14,155 nucleotides of DNA from Pseudomonadota bacterium (GCA_021819535.1 JAKAQU010000028.1:1-14155), one strand, 5' to 3'. Shown: positions 1-7,213, counted from the first letter of the stretch. A program made the numbers and translations. The notes: a model not told the origin generated them from the sequence alone.

Positions 1-134
1 AGGCCGTGTCGATGATGGTGAAAGACGCCATTGATGAAAGGGCCACAATCGTTACCCAAAAAATTAATAATTTCAATATAAAATTAGTTTTTGGAAAACG
101 GTGTGGTCAAAAATTTTTTTACCCGGCGGCGCCT
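1..134. other. AT-rich end segment without a callable gene
   Basis: About 134 bases lie between the window edge and the recQ stop. Bases 50-120 are strikingly AT-rich (runs of A and T, including five A followed by seven T at 109-120) against a GC-rich background, which is typical of an intergenic promoter or terminator zone. On the minus strand an ATG at 31-29 opens a frame that leaves the window (M-A-S-F-T-I-I-D-T-A), but it has no clear Shine-Dalgarno sequence and is too short to identify. A plus-strand open frame from position 6 runs antisense into recQ and looks spurious. Confidence 0.4.
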
Positions 135-148
135 TCACTCCGCCGCCG
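109..148 (-). terminator. possible recQ terminator hairpin
   Basis: CGGCGGCG at 124-131 pairs perfectly with CGCCGCCG at 141-148 around a 9-base loop, so the stem spans the recQ stop codon. In the direction of recQ transcription it is followed by GGT, seven A and then five T. The T run is displaced by the A run, so this is an imperfect intrinsic terminator. The hairpin is seen directly; its function is inferred. Confidence 0.3.
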
Positions 149-1922
149 ACAGGGTCAGGAGCAATTCGGCGCCGTAGCGCTGCAATTTGGCGGCGCCGAC
201 GCCGCGGATCTGCGCAAGAGCGGTGAGGCTTTCGGGCCGCTGCGAGGCGATCTCGTGCAGCGTCGCGTCATGAAAAATGAGATAGGGCGGAAGATTTTGG
301 GCGTCGGCCATCTGCTTGCGCCAGGCGCGAAGCCGGGCGAACAGGGTATCGTTGTGGCACTCGGGCTGGGGCACGGGTAGGCGCTCGGCCCGCACGGCCG
401 CCCGCGGGACAAAGATGCGAAGTGATCGCTCGCCGCGCAGAAACGGCCGTGCCGCGTCGGCATCGAGGGCGAGTGTGGCATAGGTTTCCGCCATCGTGAG
501 CGCCCCCTCGACGAGGAGCGCCCGCCCGACGCTGTGCCAGAATGCCGCCGTCTGGTCGGCGCCGATGCCGAACAACGCCAGGCGATCATGCTCATGCCGG
601 CGCACGGCCTCGCTCGCCTCGCCGCGCAGCACTGAGACGACATGGCGCAGACCGAAGCGCTGGCCGGTGCGATAGACGGCGGAGAGGAATTGCTGGGCAG
701 CCACCCCCGCCTCCAGCGTCGGGCGCGGCGCGAGGCAGTTGTCGCAATGCCCGCAGGGTGCCTCGAGGCGCTCATCGAAACAGGCGAGGAGCGCCTCCGT
801 GCGGCAGCCGCCGGTCTCGGCGAGGCCGATCATGGTCTCGAGCCGCGCGCGCCATGTCGAAATCTGGCTTTCCGGCGCCTGCGAGCGGGCAAGAAAATGG
901 CGGGCGCGCGCGATGTCCTCGATCCCGTAGAGCAGCAGCGCCTCGGCATTCTCGCCATCGCGGCCGGCGCGGCCGATCTGCTGGTAATAGGATTCGGGGC
1001 TGTCGGGCATGTCGAGATGGGCGACGAAGCGCACATCCGGCCGGTCGATCCCCATGCCGAACGCGATCGTCGCCACCACCACCACCGCGTCTCCGGCGCG
1101 AAAGCGCCTGAGCGCGAGATGCTTGTCCTCGCGCGCGAGCCCGGCGTGAAAGGCGATGGCATCGGCGCCATCGGCGCGAAGTCTCGCCGCGATCTGCTCG
1201 GTGCGGGCGCGCGAGCCACAATAGACGATGCCGCTCGCCCCGCGGTGGCGGGCGAGCAACGCGGCGAGATCGGCGCGCGGGCGCAGCTTTGGGCTCGCGG
1301 CGAGAAAGAGATTGGGGCGGTGAAAACTCGCGACGAAAACGCGCGCCTCCGGCATCGCGAGGCTCGCCAGAATATCGGCACGGGTGCGGCGGTCGGCGGT
1401 CGCGGTGAGCGCGATGCGGGGGACGCCGGGAAAGCGTGTCGCGAGGGCGGCGAGTGCCCGGTATTCGGGACGGAAATCATGCCCCCATTGCGAGACGCAA
1501 TGCGCCTCGTCGATCGCGAACAGCGCGATCTTGCGGGGGTCGAGCCGCTCGATCAGCCCGCCGAGCAGCCGCTCGGGCGAAACGTAGAGGAGATCGAGCC
1601 GCCCCTCTGCGAGGGCGGATGCGGTCTCGCGTGCTTCTCCGGGATCGCGTTCGGAATGGAGTGCTCGGGCCGCGATGCCGAGTTCGCGGAGTGCCGCGAC
1701 CTGGTCATCCATCAAGGCGATCAGCGGCGAGACGACGATGGCGGTGCCGGGGCGGCAAAGTGCCGGCACCTGATAGCAAAGGCTCTTGCCGCCCCCGGTC
1801 GGCATGAGGACGAGGGCATCGCCACCGCCGACGACGTGATGCACAGCCGCCTCCTGAAGGCCGCGAAACTGCGCGAAGCCAAAGACGCGGCGGAGGATCG
1901 TTGACGGCGAATCGGTAGGCAT
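135..1922 (-). CDS. recQ: ATP-dependent DNA helicase RecQ
   Basis: RecQ-family 3'-5' DNA helicase, 595 residues, acting in recombination and replication-fork repair in the cytoplasm. All expected parts are visible in order: motif 0 around 15-24 (FGFAQFRGLQ), Walker A at 41-47 (PTGGGKS), DEAH box at 138-141 followed by the RecQ aromatic-rich loop (CVSQWGHDFRPEY), ALTATA at 171-176, and helicase C motifs with FGMGIDRPDVR near 288-298 and QQIGRAGRDG near 314-323. Zinc ligands C373, C390, C393 and C396 have the 17-3-3 spacing of E. coli RecQ. An RQC region follows, then a C-terminal HRDC domain (about 524-592). The frame is open 62 codons further upstream, but that extension reads into the divergent hydrolase start and contains the translated intergenic repeat, so the ATG at 1922 (M-P-T-D-S-P) is preferred. 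It lacks a strong Shine-Dalgarno sequence. Length matches the family (about 600). Confidence 0.94.
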   Translation of the reverse strand: MPTDSPSTILRRVFGFAQFRGLQEAAVHHVVGGGDALVLMPTGGGKSLCYQVPALCRPGTAIVVSPLIALMDDQVAALRELGIAARALHSERDPGEARETASALAEGRLDLLYVSPERLLGGLIERLDPRKIALFAIDEAHCVSQWGHDFRPEYRALAALATRFPGVPRIALTATADRRTRADILASLAMPEARVFVASFHRPNLFLAASPKLRPRADLAALLARHRGASGIVYCGSRARTEQIAARLRADGADAIAFHAGLAREDKHLALRRFRAGDAVVVVATIAFGMGIDRPDVRFVAHLDMPDSPESYYQQIGRAGRDGENAEALLLYGIEDIARARHFLARSQAPESQISTWRARLETMIGLAETGGCRTEALLACFDERLEAPCGHCDNCLAPRPTLEAGVAAQQFLSAVYRTGQRFGLRHVVSVLRGEASEAVRRHEHDRLALFGIGADQTAAFWHSVGRALLVEGALTMAETYATLALDADAARPFLRGERSLRIFVPRAAVRAERLPVPQPECHNDTLFARLRAWRKQMADAQNLPPYLIFHDATLHEIASQRPESLTALAQIRGVGAAKLQRYGAELLLTLSAAE

Positions 1923-1988
1923 CGCGCCGATTTCGCCAGGACATCGCCCTCCCGGCAACCCCGCGATTTGCGGTCTCGGCCGGCATTG

Positions 1989-2000
1989 GCGAAATTTCGC
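1989..2000. promoter_or_regulatory. 12-bp perfect palindrome between divergent recQ and hydrolase genes
   Basis: GCGAAATTTCGC at 1989-2000 is its own reverse complement. It lies in the 154-bp divergent intergenic region, 67 bases upstream of recQ and 77 bases upstream of the hydrolase start. Position and symmetry fit an operator for a dimeric repressor, but no regulator can be named and short palindromes do arise by chance. Confidence 0.25.
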
Positions 2001-2030
2001 GCCACCCGCCCGCGAGGGCGCTATGCTGGC

Positions 2031-2065
2031 CGGAAAATGCACGGGAAAATGCACGGGAAAACGCA
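2031..2065. repeat. three-unit 11-12 bp tandem repeat before the hydrolase start
   Basis: Three consecutive units, CGGAAAATGCA, CGGGAAAATGCA and CGGGAAAACGCA, end exactly at the AAGGAG ribosome binding site of the hydrolase gene (2065-2070). The first two units contain ATG triplets out of use upstream of the chosen start. Read on the minus strand they give a repeated F-P-V-H string, one reason for rejecting the longer RecQ start. Confidence 0.8.
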
Positions 2066-2076
2066 AGGAGGACGCC

Positions 2077-2970
2077 ATGCCGCATGCCCGCACCGAAGAT
2101 GGCATCAATCTGCATTATGAGGAGACCGGCGAGGGGGCGCCGATCGTCTTCGTTCATGAATTCGCCGGCGATTGCCGCGCCTGGGAGCCGCAATTGCGCC
2201 ATTTCGGCCAGCGCTATCGCGCCATCGCCTTCAACGCCCGCGGGTATCCGCCGTCCGACGTGCCGGCCGAGCCGGCGCTTTACTCGCAAGCGCACGCGGT
2301 TGCCGATATCGTCGCCGTGCTCGATCATCTCGGTCTCGCCCGGGCGCATATCGTCGGCCTCTCGATGGGCGGGTTCGCGACGCTGCATTTCGGCTTCACC
2401 CACCCCCATCGCGCCCTGTCGCTGACCGTCGCCGGCTGCGGCTATGGGGCCGAGCCGGAGCTGCGCGCGTCGTTCCAGGCCGAGGCCGAGGCGACGGCGG
2501 CGTTCTTGCGGCACGAAACGATGGCCGATTTCGCCGCCAAATACGGCGACGGGCCGACCCGGGTGCAGTTCGCCCGCAAGGATCCGCGCGGCTTCACCCA
2601 ATTCCGCGCGATGCTCGCCGAACATTCGGCGCTCGGTTCAGCCAACACCCAGCTCGGCGTGCAGCGTGCCCGTCCCTCGCTCTATGACCTCACGGACGCG
2701 ATGGCGCGGCTCGATGTCCCAACTCTGATCCTGACCGGCGACGAGGATTGGCCCTGCCTCAACCCCGCTCTTCTGATGAAGCGCACCATCCCGAGTGCGG
2801 CGCTCGCGGTGATGCCGAATTGCGGCCACACCATCAATCTTGAGGATCCCGACCAGTTCAACCGCATCGTCGGCGATTTCCTGGCGCAGGTCGAAGCCGG
2901 GCGCTGGCCGATGCGTGATCCACGCGCGCTCGGGCGTTCGGCCACCGGCATGCTGGAGCGACGGAAATGA
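2077..2970 (+). CDS. alpha/beta hydrolase-fold protein
   Basis: 297-residue cytoplasmic alpha/beta hydrolase; no signal peptide. Family landmarks: the oxyanion-region HEF at 27-29, the nucleophile elbow GLSMG at 94-98 with Ser96, an acid candidate in GDED (D222 or D224), and the catalytic His251 in CGHTINLEDP. Together these form a complete Ser-Asp-His triad. The overall pattern resembles the enol-lactonase/haloperoxidase-like branch, but the substrate cannot be deduced. The start is fixed by a strong AAGGAG at 2065-2070, six bases before the ATG; an in-frame ATG at 2023 would begin inside the upstream tandem repeat and is rejected. The residues after about 275 (R/P-rich, ending in ERRK) extend past the core fold. 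The gene is divergent from recQ and stands alone. Confidence 0.92.
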   Translation: MPHARTEDGINLHYEETGEGAPIVFVHEFAGDCRAWEPQLRHFGQRYRAIAFNARGYPPSDVPAEPALYSQAHAVADIVAVLDHLGLARAHIVGLSMGGFATLHFGFTHPHRALSLTVAGCGYGAEPELRASFQAEAEATAAFLRHETMADFAAKYGDGPTRVQFARKDPRGFTQFRAMLAEHSALGSANTQLGVQRARPSLYDLTDAMARLDVPTLILTGDEDWPCLNPALLMKRTIPSAALAVMPNCGHTINLEDPDQFNRIVGDFLAQVEAGRWPMRDPRALGRSATGMLERRK

Positions 2971-2999
2971 TTGCGAAGCGGGCGGGTGGCGGCTATATC
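2971..2999 (+). promoter_or_regulatory. predicted sigma70-type promoter for the 87-residue protein
   Basis: TTGCGA at 2971-2976 (4 of 6 to TTGACA) and TATATC at 2994-2999 (4 of 6 to TATAAT) are separated by exactly 17 bases and begin right after the hydrolase stop. A start site near 3006 would place the inverted repeat at 3012-3028 just downstream of +1, a usual position for a repressor site. Match quality is modest. Confidence 0.4.
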
Positions 3000-3011
3000 T
3001 AAGCGCAGGAT

Positions 3012-3028
3012 TTGCGAGTGATTCGCAA
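3012..3028 (+). promoter_or_regulatory. Fur-like inverted repeat (candidate operator)
   Basis: TTGCGAGTGATTCGCAA has perfect 6-bp arms (TTGCGA / TCGCAA) around a 5-base centre. The symmetry and the core TGCGA-N-TGATTCGCA resemble Fur-family boxes described in alphaproteobacteria. It sits between the predicted promoter and the start codon at 3056. The repeat is seen directly; assignment to Fur is inference, and another dimeric regulator is possible. Confidence 0.45.
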
Positions 3029-3055
3029 TAAGCCGTTCAGGAGACGCCTGACGCC

Positions 3056-3319
3056 ATGCCCGATTTCGATACCGATAGCGTTCCTGGCCCGGAGCAGCGG
3101 ATCAGCCGGCGCTGCGAACGCGCGGTGGTGACCGCCTATCGCGAACTGCGCGGCTTTGGCACCCCCGATCCCGAGGCGTTCCGCGCCTGCACCACGCTCT
3201 ATCGCATCCACCACCCGGAGGCGACGCTGAACGAGGCGCGGCGCCTGGTCGCGGAATGGGTCGATCATCACGTCATCCGCCATGGCAGCGGCCCGACCCC
3301 TGGCTGCGGTTGCGCCTGA
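3056..3319 (+). CDS. small hypothetical protein with paired His and C-terminal Cys residues
   Basis: 87 residues, no signal peptide or membrane segment; I do not recognise a family. The middle (about 14-75) is predicted largely helical with many Arg and Glu. Potential metal ligands are H52-H53, H71-H72, H76 and C84/C86 in the final CGC, plus C20 and C45. AGGAG at 3039-3043 is 12 bases before the ATG, rather far but usable. A promoter-like pair and a Fur-like inverted repeat lie directly upstream, and no other gene follows on this strand, so it appears to be a one-gene unit. A metal-related role would fit the operator and the His/Cys pattern, but this is inference. The antisense frame across the locus lacks comparable start signals. 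Confidence 0.75.
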   Translation: MPDFDTDSVPGPEQRISRRCERAVVTAYRELRGFGTPDPEAFRACTTLYRIHHPEATLNEARRLVAEWVDHHVIRHGSGPTPGCGCA

Positions 3320-3370
3320 AGGCTTGATCGTTACGGAAAAATTCCGCAGCGAGCCCGCGCGGCCTGAGGG

Positions 3371-3538
3371 CGCGTCAAAAAATAAAGGCGTTCTATCAGT
3401 GGTAAGGATAGGCAGTGGTAAGGGCAGGAGCTTTGCCCCTGCACCCCACCAAAGGCATTGCCTTTGGAAACCTTCCCAAAAATGCGAGTCTGGATTGCGG
3501 GTCTGGGGCCGCTTGTGCCCTGGCCTCGTTTTGACGCG
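3371..3538. repeat. candidate MITE-like or intergenic palindromic repeat element
   Basis: The 280-base gap from 3320 to 3599 has no convincing gene. Within it, CGCGTCAAAA at 3371-3380 and its exact complement TTTTGACGCG at 3529-3538 bound a 168-bp segment. Inside are two 11-bp direct copies of CAGTGGTAAGG (3397-3407 and 3413-3423, 16-bp period), an imperfect hairpin GGGCA/TGCCC (3422-3438), and a near-perfect palindrome CCAAAGGCATTGCCTTTGG (3449-3467, 9-bp arms). The layout resembles dispersed palindromic repeats in Acetobacteraceae intergenic regions. No target-site duplication is visible: GAGGG lies on the left and TTGGT on the right. The structure is seen directly; mobility is inferred. 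Confidence 0.5.
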
Positions 3539-3599
3539 TTGGTTTCCCCACAATCCCTGAGCCATACTTCCCCGCCACGCGCCAAAGACCGATCGCGCG

Positions 3600-3923
3600 C
3601 TAATTTGTCCCGGGTGGCGGCGGCGGGATGGTCGGCGGATGGGTTTTTTCCTCGTTCAGCAATTGCTGGTCGAGATTTTGCAATTCCTTGTTGATGTCGC
3701 GCTCACGCGCCGTGTCTGGGGCGACGCCGGACTCGTGTTCCTTGGCGGTGACATTGCCTTCGGTCGGCTGATGAGGGAGCGAATCCCAGATATTGCCGAT
3801 CCGCGATGGCGCCTCGGCGCTATCCGCTTGCGCGAACGCGGCGCCGGGGGCAAGGGCGAGCAAGGCCACAAACAGCATGCCGGATGCGGACAAATTCAGC
3901 GAAAAGCGGGCATTCGAAACCAT
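3600..3923 (-). CDS. small predicted secreted/periplasmic protein
   Basis: 107 residues. An n-region with one Arg (1-15), a hydrophobic core (16-28) and an A-F-A cleavage site after residue 31 make a good Sec signal peptide. The mature part is about 76 residues, hydrophilic and acidic. It has a short stretch likely to be helical or coiled-coil (about 71-93, RERDINKELQNLDQQLLNEE) and a proline run near the end (PPTIPPPPP). I recognise no family. It lies 61 bases after another small exported protein gene and in the same direction as hpnN. An internal ATG at residue 16 would remove the charged n-region, so the ATG at 3923 is preferred, although no clear ribosome binding site is seen. Confidence 0.65.
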   Translation of the reverse strand: MVSNARFSLNLSASGMLFVALLALAPGAAFAQADSAEAPSRIGNIWDSLPHQPTEGNVTAKEHESGVAPDTARERDINKELQNLDQQLLNEEKTHPPTIPPPPPGTN

Positions 3924-3984
3924 TTTCGTGCAACGCTGTCTGAGATCGGCGAAGTGGCAAGCCTACATCCTGGGCGCTGCCCGT

Positions 3985-4353
3985 TCAATGACCGGACATC
4001 AAGTCAGAGCCGCCAGAATCGCCGTCGCCGTCGCCACCGCCGCCATCGAGCACGGCGCTGCCTCGGTCATCGAGCAGGTTGCCGCCGGAAAATCCGCGCA
4101 AGACGTCTTTGGGAAGCGGCGGCGAGGCCGGGACGCAGGTCGTGCCGTTGAGCGCCGCGGCGCCGAGATTGACCGCGGCGAAGCCGCCGCCGGGAAGGGC
4201 GGGGAACACCGTCATGGGCGGTGTCTGGCTATCGCCGCTGCCTGGCGCAGCTTGGGTCGTGCTCGCCGGACAATCGGCGGGGGCAACCGGCGGTTCACCC
4301 GCATGAACCGCGAGGGGAGCGAGCAGCAGCAAAGCGAAGAAGCCCCGTTTCAT
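3985..4353 (-). CDS. small predicted exported Gly/Asp-rich protein
   Basis: 122 residues starting MKRGFFALLLLAPLAVHA: a classical Sec signal peptide with cleavage predicted after A18. The mature protein is rich in Pro, Ala and Gly and has only two cysteines (C28 and C73), which could form a disulfide. It ends in a Gly/Asp-rich segment (about 104-117, repeated G-D) that could bind divalent cations or be a flexible tail. No family is recognised. The start at 4353 puts Lys-Arg directly before the hydrophobic core; the frame is open 11 codons upstream but that adds nothing useful. It begins 40 bases after the hpnN stop on the same strand, so cotranscription with hpnN is likely. Its start region is duplicated just upstream (see the repeat at 4342-4373). 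Confidence 0.65.
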   Translation of the reverse strand: MKRGFFALLLLAPLAVHAGEPPVAPADCPASTTQAAPGSGDSQTPPMTVFPALPGGGFAAVNLGAAALNGTTCVPASPPLPKDVLRGFSGGNLLDDRGSAVLDGGGGDGDGDSGGSDLMSGH

Positions 4354-4373
4354 GCGATGCCCCGTTTCATGCG
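4342..4373 (-). repeat. 15-bp direct repeat duplicating a translation start, creating a 6-codon minicistron
   Basis: GCCCCGTTTCATGCG occurs at 4342-4356 and 4359-4373 (plus strand), offset by 17 bases. On the minus strand both copies read ATGAAACGGGGC. The downstream copy starts the 122-residue exported protein; the upstream ATG (4370) is out of frame and encodes only M-K-R-G-I-A. Its TGA overlaps the real start as ATGA (4353-4350). The arrangement would permit translational coupling. Confidence 0.7.
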
Positions 4374-4393
4374 GTGAACGTGCCAAAAAATTC

Positions 4394-6982
4394 CTAAGGG
4401 TGGGTTAGCGCGAGCAGAACCGGTTCGAACACCAGGGTTGAGATCAGAGTGCAGGAGAGGCTGAGCAACAGCAGCAGCCCGAGGCTCGCCGTGCCGGGAT
4501 GGTGGGAGAGCGCAAGTGTGCCGAAGGCGCTCGCGGTGGTGAAGGCAGAGAACAAAATGGCGCGTGCGGTCGCACTGCCGAGGAACCGGCTCGCCCCCTC
4601 CCGCCAATTCATCACGAAATAGATGTTGAACGAGACGCCAACCCCGAGGAGCAGCGGAAGTGCTATGATGTTGGCAAAATTCAGCACCATGCCGGCAAGC
4701 CGCATCGCCACCACCGTCAGCAGTGCCGAGAGCAGCAAAGGGGCCAGCACCAAGGCGACGTGACGCGGCTTGCGCAGTGCCAGGAGCAGGATAAGCGTGA
4801 TCGCCGCGAGCGCGCCGGCCACGGCACGCGTGAAGGCGGCGATGATGGTGCGGCTCGACTCGACGATCAGCACCGCTGTTCCAACCGCATCCGGCGCTTC
4901 CGCGCGCACGGATGCAACGAAATCGGCGAGCCCCGTTGCGGCCCGCCCTTTTGGCCTGGCCAGCGCCTGAACCCGCACCTCACCCTTTGCCGTCTGCCAG
5001 TCGCGCGTGATTTCGGGCGGCAGGTCGGCGCGCGTCACCGCCCGCGCCGAGAGGGCGAGGCGAAGCCGCGCCAACTCCTCGGGCAGAAAGCGGGTCAGGG
5101 CCGCATTCATGGCCACGAGCCGCGCCTCGGGCGCGGTCGCGAGGGTGGCGAGATCGGCATCGATTTGCACCAGCGGATGATCGGGCGGCAGTTTCGCGCA
5201 GGCCGGGGCGAGGGCACTCCTCGCGGTTGTGATCGCAAGCCGGATTTGATCCGGTGTCACAGGGGCGGTCTCGCGCGGGGCGAGCGTCGTCGCGAGGAGG
5301 GCTCTCGCATCTTCGATCAGGACGAGTTTAGCCGGCTGGTCCGCGGGTACGAAGCGGTCGAGGGTGAGCACGTCGGAAACCAGCGGCAATTCATCGAGCT
5401 TTGCGGCAAGCCGATCCGCATCCTCGGCGCTCGGGGTCAGGATATCGGCGCTGATCGGGTTGGTGAGGGGGTCGTCCATGAGATCGGCGAGCGTTCGCAT
5501 CGCCTCGCCATGCGGATCCTTGGTGTGCAGCGGGTCGGAATCGAAGCGGAGATGCGGCAGCAGAAAGACGCCCAAAAGGGCGAGCCCGCCGAATACCGCG
5601 AAAAGGGGCGCACGATGGCGGCGGAGCCGGGTTTCGAGCGCATCCCCCGCGACGAAGCCGATTTCGCGTGTCTCGCCGGGCGGCTGGGCGAGGGTGAGAA
5701 AAGCGGGCAGAAACAGAAGGGTGCAACCAAACGCGATGATCATGCCGGTCCCGGCGATCAGGCCGAGCTCGGCAACACCCGCGAAGGATGTCGGAACGAA
5801 AGCGTAAAATCCGGCGGCGATGGCGAGGGCGGCGATCAGAATTTGCCGCCCGGCGGCACGCGCCGTCGCCGCCAGGGCGGTGGCGAGATCGGCGGTCATA
5901 TGCCGCGCCTCACGATAGCGGACGGCGAATTGAATGGCGAAATCGACCGCGATGCCGACGAAAAGAATGGCGAAGGCGAGCGAGACCAGATTGAGCGTGC
6001 CGACGGCGATTGCGGCGAAGCCGAGCGTGAGCGCGAGGCCAAGCGCAAGCGTTGCGAGAATGGGAAGGATCAGGCGCAAGCTCCGCACCGCGAGCACCAG
6101 CCAGAGCGTGATGAGGGCGAGGCTGCCGAGCGTTCCCCACAGCATGCCCTGGGCGAGGGAGGAAAACTCCTCGTCATCGAGGGCGACATCGCCGGTGAGG
6201 CGGACATGCGCGGAGCCGTTGGCAACGAACTCGGTGCGCGCGGCGGCGGCACGGATCGCGTTGCTCGCGGCGGCACCGGGGGCGAGTGCTCCGTAATCGA
6301 GAACGGGCTTGACTAGGATGAAGCGATAGCGCCCGGCGAGATCGGTCATTTTCTCGCCGCCGATCAAGCGTTGCCAGGAAAGCGGCGCCGCCTCGCCGCG
6401 CACGGCTGCGGCCAGTACCGCGTGAAAATTCGTCAGTGCCGGGAGATAGGGGGTGAGATCGGCCTCTCCTTGCGTGACACCGACGCCGATCAGGGCGAGT
6501 GCCGCGAACAGGCCGCGCGCCGAGGGATCGGCGGCGAGTTGGCCGAGAAAGGGTTGGGCATCGACGATCTTGTCGAGGAGGGTTCCGAGTTCGTCCCGGC
6601 CGAGGAAGAGAAACCCCTCGCGGGCGAAAAACGGCAGGGCGTCAGGGCGGACGACGCTCTTGAAATGCCGGTGATCGGCCGCGAGCGCCGCCGCCAGCGC
6701 CGCCGCCGTCGCGTCGGCTTCCTCGGGGATATCGGCGTCGATCACCACCACCAGAAGATTGGTGAGCGAGGGGAGGGCGCGGTCGAAGAAGACCTGGTGC
6801 TGGCGCCAGGGGAGGGTGGGTGCGAAGAGGTCATCGGGGTTGGTATCGACGCCGAGATGGCGCGCGGCCAATCCCACGGCGAGTGCTGCGAGGAGCGCGC
6901 CGAGGAGCGAGACGAAAACGGCGCGGCGGCGGCCGATATCGACCGTCCCGGCGAGCAGGTGTGCGAGCATCGGGCTTCTCAT
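4394..6982 (-). CDS. hpnN: hopanoid transporter HpnN (RND/MMPL family)
   Basis: 862-residue inner-membrane protein of the RND/MMPL superfamily matching the hopanoid-associated HpnN group, which moves hopanoids toward the outer membrane. It has the usual two-fold architecture: a first membrane helix (about 21-40), a large periplasmic domain (about 41-275) and a helix bundle (about 280-430) with the MMPL-type motif VGIAVDFAIQFAVRYRE at 342-358. A second half follows: a helix near 458-475, a second periplasmic domain (about 480-685) and a final bundle with the matching LLGVGVSFNIYFVMNWRE motif and helices through to the C terminus. Length fits the family (about 850-890). The first ATG (MRSPML) is used, with only a weak upstream AGGGA; M5 is an alternative. 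No other hopanoid gene is in the window. Two small exported protein genes follow on the same strand. Confidence 0.9.
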   Translation of the reverse strand: MRSPMLAHLLAGTVDIGRRRAVFVSLLGALLAALAVGLAARHLGVDTNPDDLFAPTLPWRQHQVFFDRALPSLTNLLVVVIDADIPEEADATAAALAAALAADHRHFKSVVRPDALPFFAREGFLFLGRDELGTLLDKIVDAQPFLGQLAADPSARGLFAALALIGVGVTQGEADLTPYLPALTNFHAVLAAAVRGEAAPLSWQRLIGGEKMTDLAGRYRFILVKPVLDYGALAPGAAASNAIRAAAARTEFVANGSAHVRLTGDVALDDEEFSSLAQGMLWGTLGSLALITLWLVLAVRSLRLILPILATLALGLALTLGFAAIAVGTLNLVSLAFAILFVGIAVDFAIQFAVRYREARHMTADLATALAATARAAGRQILIAALAIAAGFYAFVPTSFAGVAELGLIAGTGMIIAFGCTLLFLPAFLTLAQPPGETREIGFVAGDALETRLRRHRAPLFAVFGGLALLGVFLLPHLRFDSDPLHTKDPHGEAMRTLADLMDDPLTNPISADILTPSAEDADRLAAKLDELPLVSDVLTLDRFVPADQPAKLVLIEDARALLATTLAPRETAPVTPDQIRLAITTARSALAPACAKLPPDHPLVQIDADLATLATAPEARLVAMNAALTRFLPEELARLRLALSARAVTRADLPPEITRDWQTAKGEVRVQALARPKGRAATGLADFVASVRAEAPDAVGTAVLIVESSRTIIAAFTRAVAGALAAITLILLLALRKPRHVALVLAPLLLSALLTVVAMRLAGMVLNFANIIALPLLLGVGVSFNIYFVMNWREGASRFLGSATARAILFSAFTTASAFGTLALSHHPGTASLGLLLLLSLSCTLISTLVFEPVLLALTHP

Positions 6983-7213
6983 CCGAATGGGTGCGCGGTT
7001 TCCCTAGCAGAGGGACGGATCGAGGACCAATTCCGGCGGTTCGTGCCATTCCCCCCTGTTCCGCGCACCAATGAGCGGGCATATAGTCCGCGCCAGGGGG
7101 GTGAATCGCGGCTTATCCCGGTTTTGTGATCAAAAAACGCCATCACGCACTGGCGGGTAAATATCACGTATTTATAAGGCACGATCTGGAGCAGGGAGGG
7201 GGGAATAAGTTTC
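6983..7213. other. divergent intergenic region of hpnN and the sulfotransferase gene
   Basis: 231 bases between divergent starts. The right half (about 7122-7178) is AT-rich and includes ATATCACGTATTTATAAGG, which contains a TATAAG that could serve as a -10 for the plus strand, but no well-spaced -35 is evident. A small stem CGCCA/TGGCG (7138-7142, 7151-7155) is present. I see no convincing promoter for hpnN and no gene here. Confidence 0.4.

Noticed and set aside
6..380. Plus-strand open frame at the left edge
   Set aside because: Most of it is antisense to the recQ C terminus, the rest is AT-rich intergenic sequence, and it shows no domain or ribosome binding site.
642..1904. Plus-strand open frame (420 codons) antisense to recQ
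   Set aside because: No recognisable motif, and it covers the conserved helicase motifs of recQ. Antisense open frames are expected at this GC content.
1923..2108. 62-codon N-terminal extension of RecQ
   Set aside because: It would overlap the hydrolase start and translate the intergenic tandem repeat. The shorter start gives a normal RecQ N terminus.
1705..2625. Minus-strand open frame (306 codons) across the recQ start and the hydrolase gene
   Set aside because: It overlaps two clearly real genes in other frames and contains no coherent domain.
2999..3565. Minus-strand open frame (188 codons) across the small protein gene and the intergenic repeat
   Set aside because: Much of it is the translation of the palindromic repeat element, and the plus-strand gene has better start and promoter signals.
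4499..6316. Long plus-strand open frame (605 codons) antisense to hpnN
   Set aside because: It is rich in Glu, Gly, Arg, His and Gln with no domain or hydrophobic core, as expected for the complement of a GC-rich membrane protein gene. hpnN on the other strand is unmistakable.
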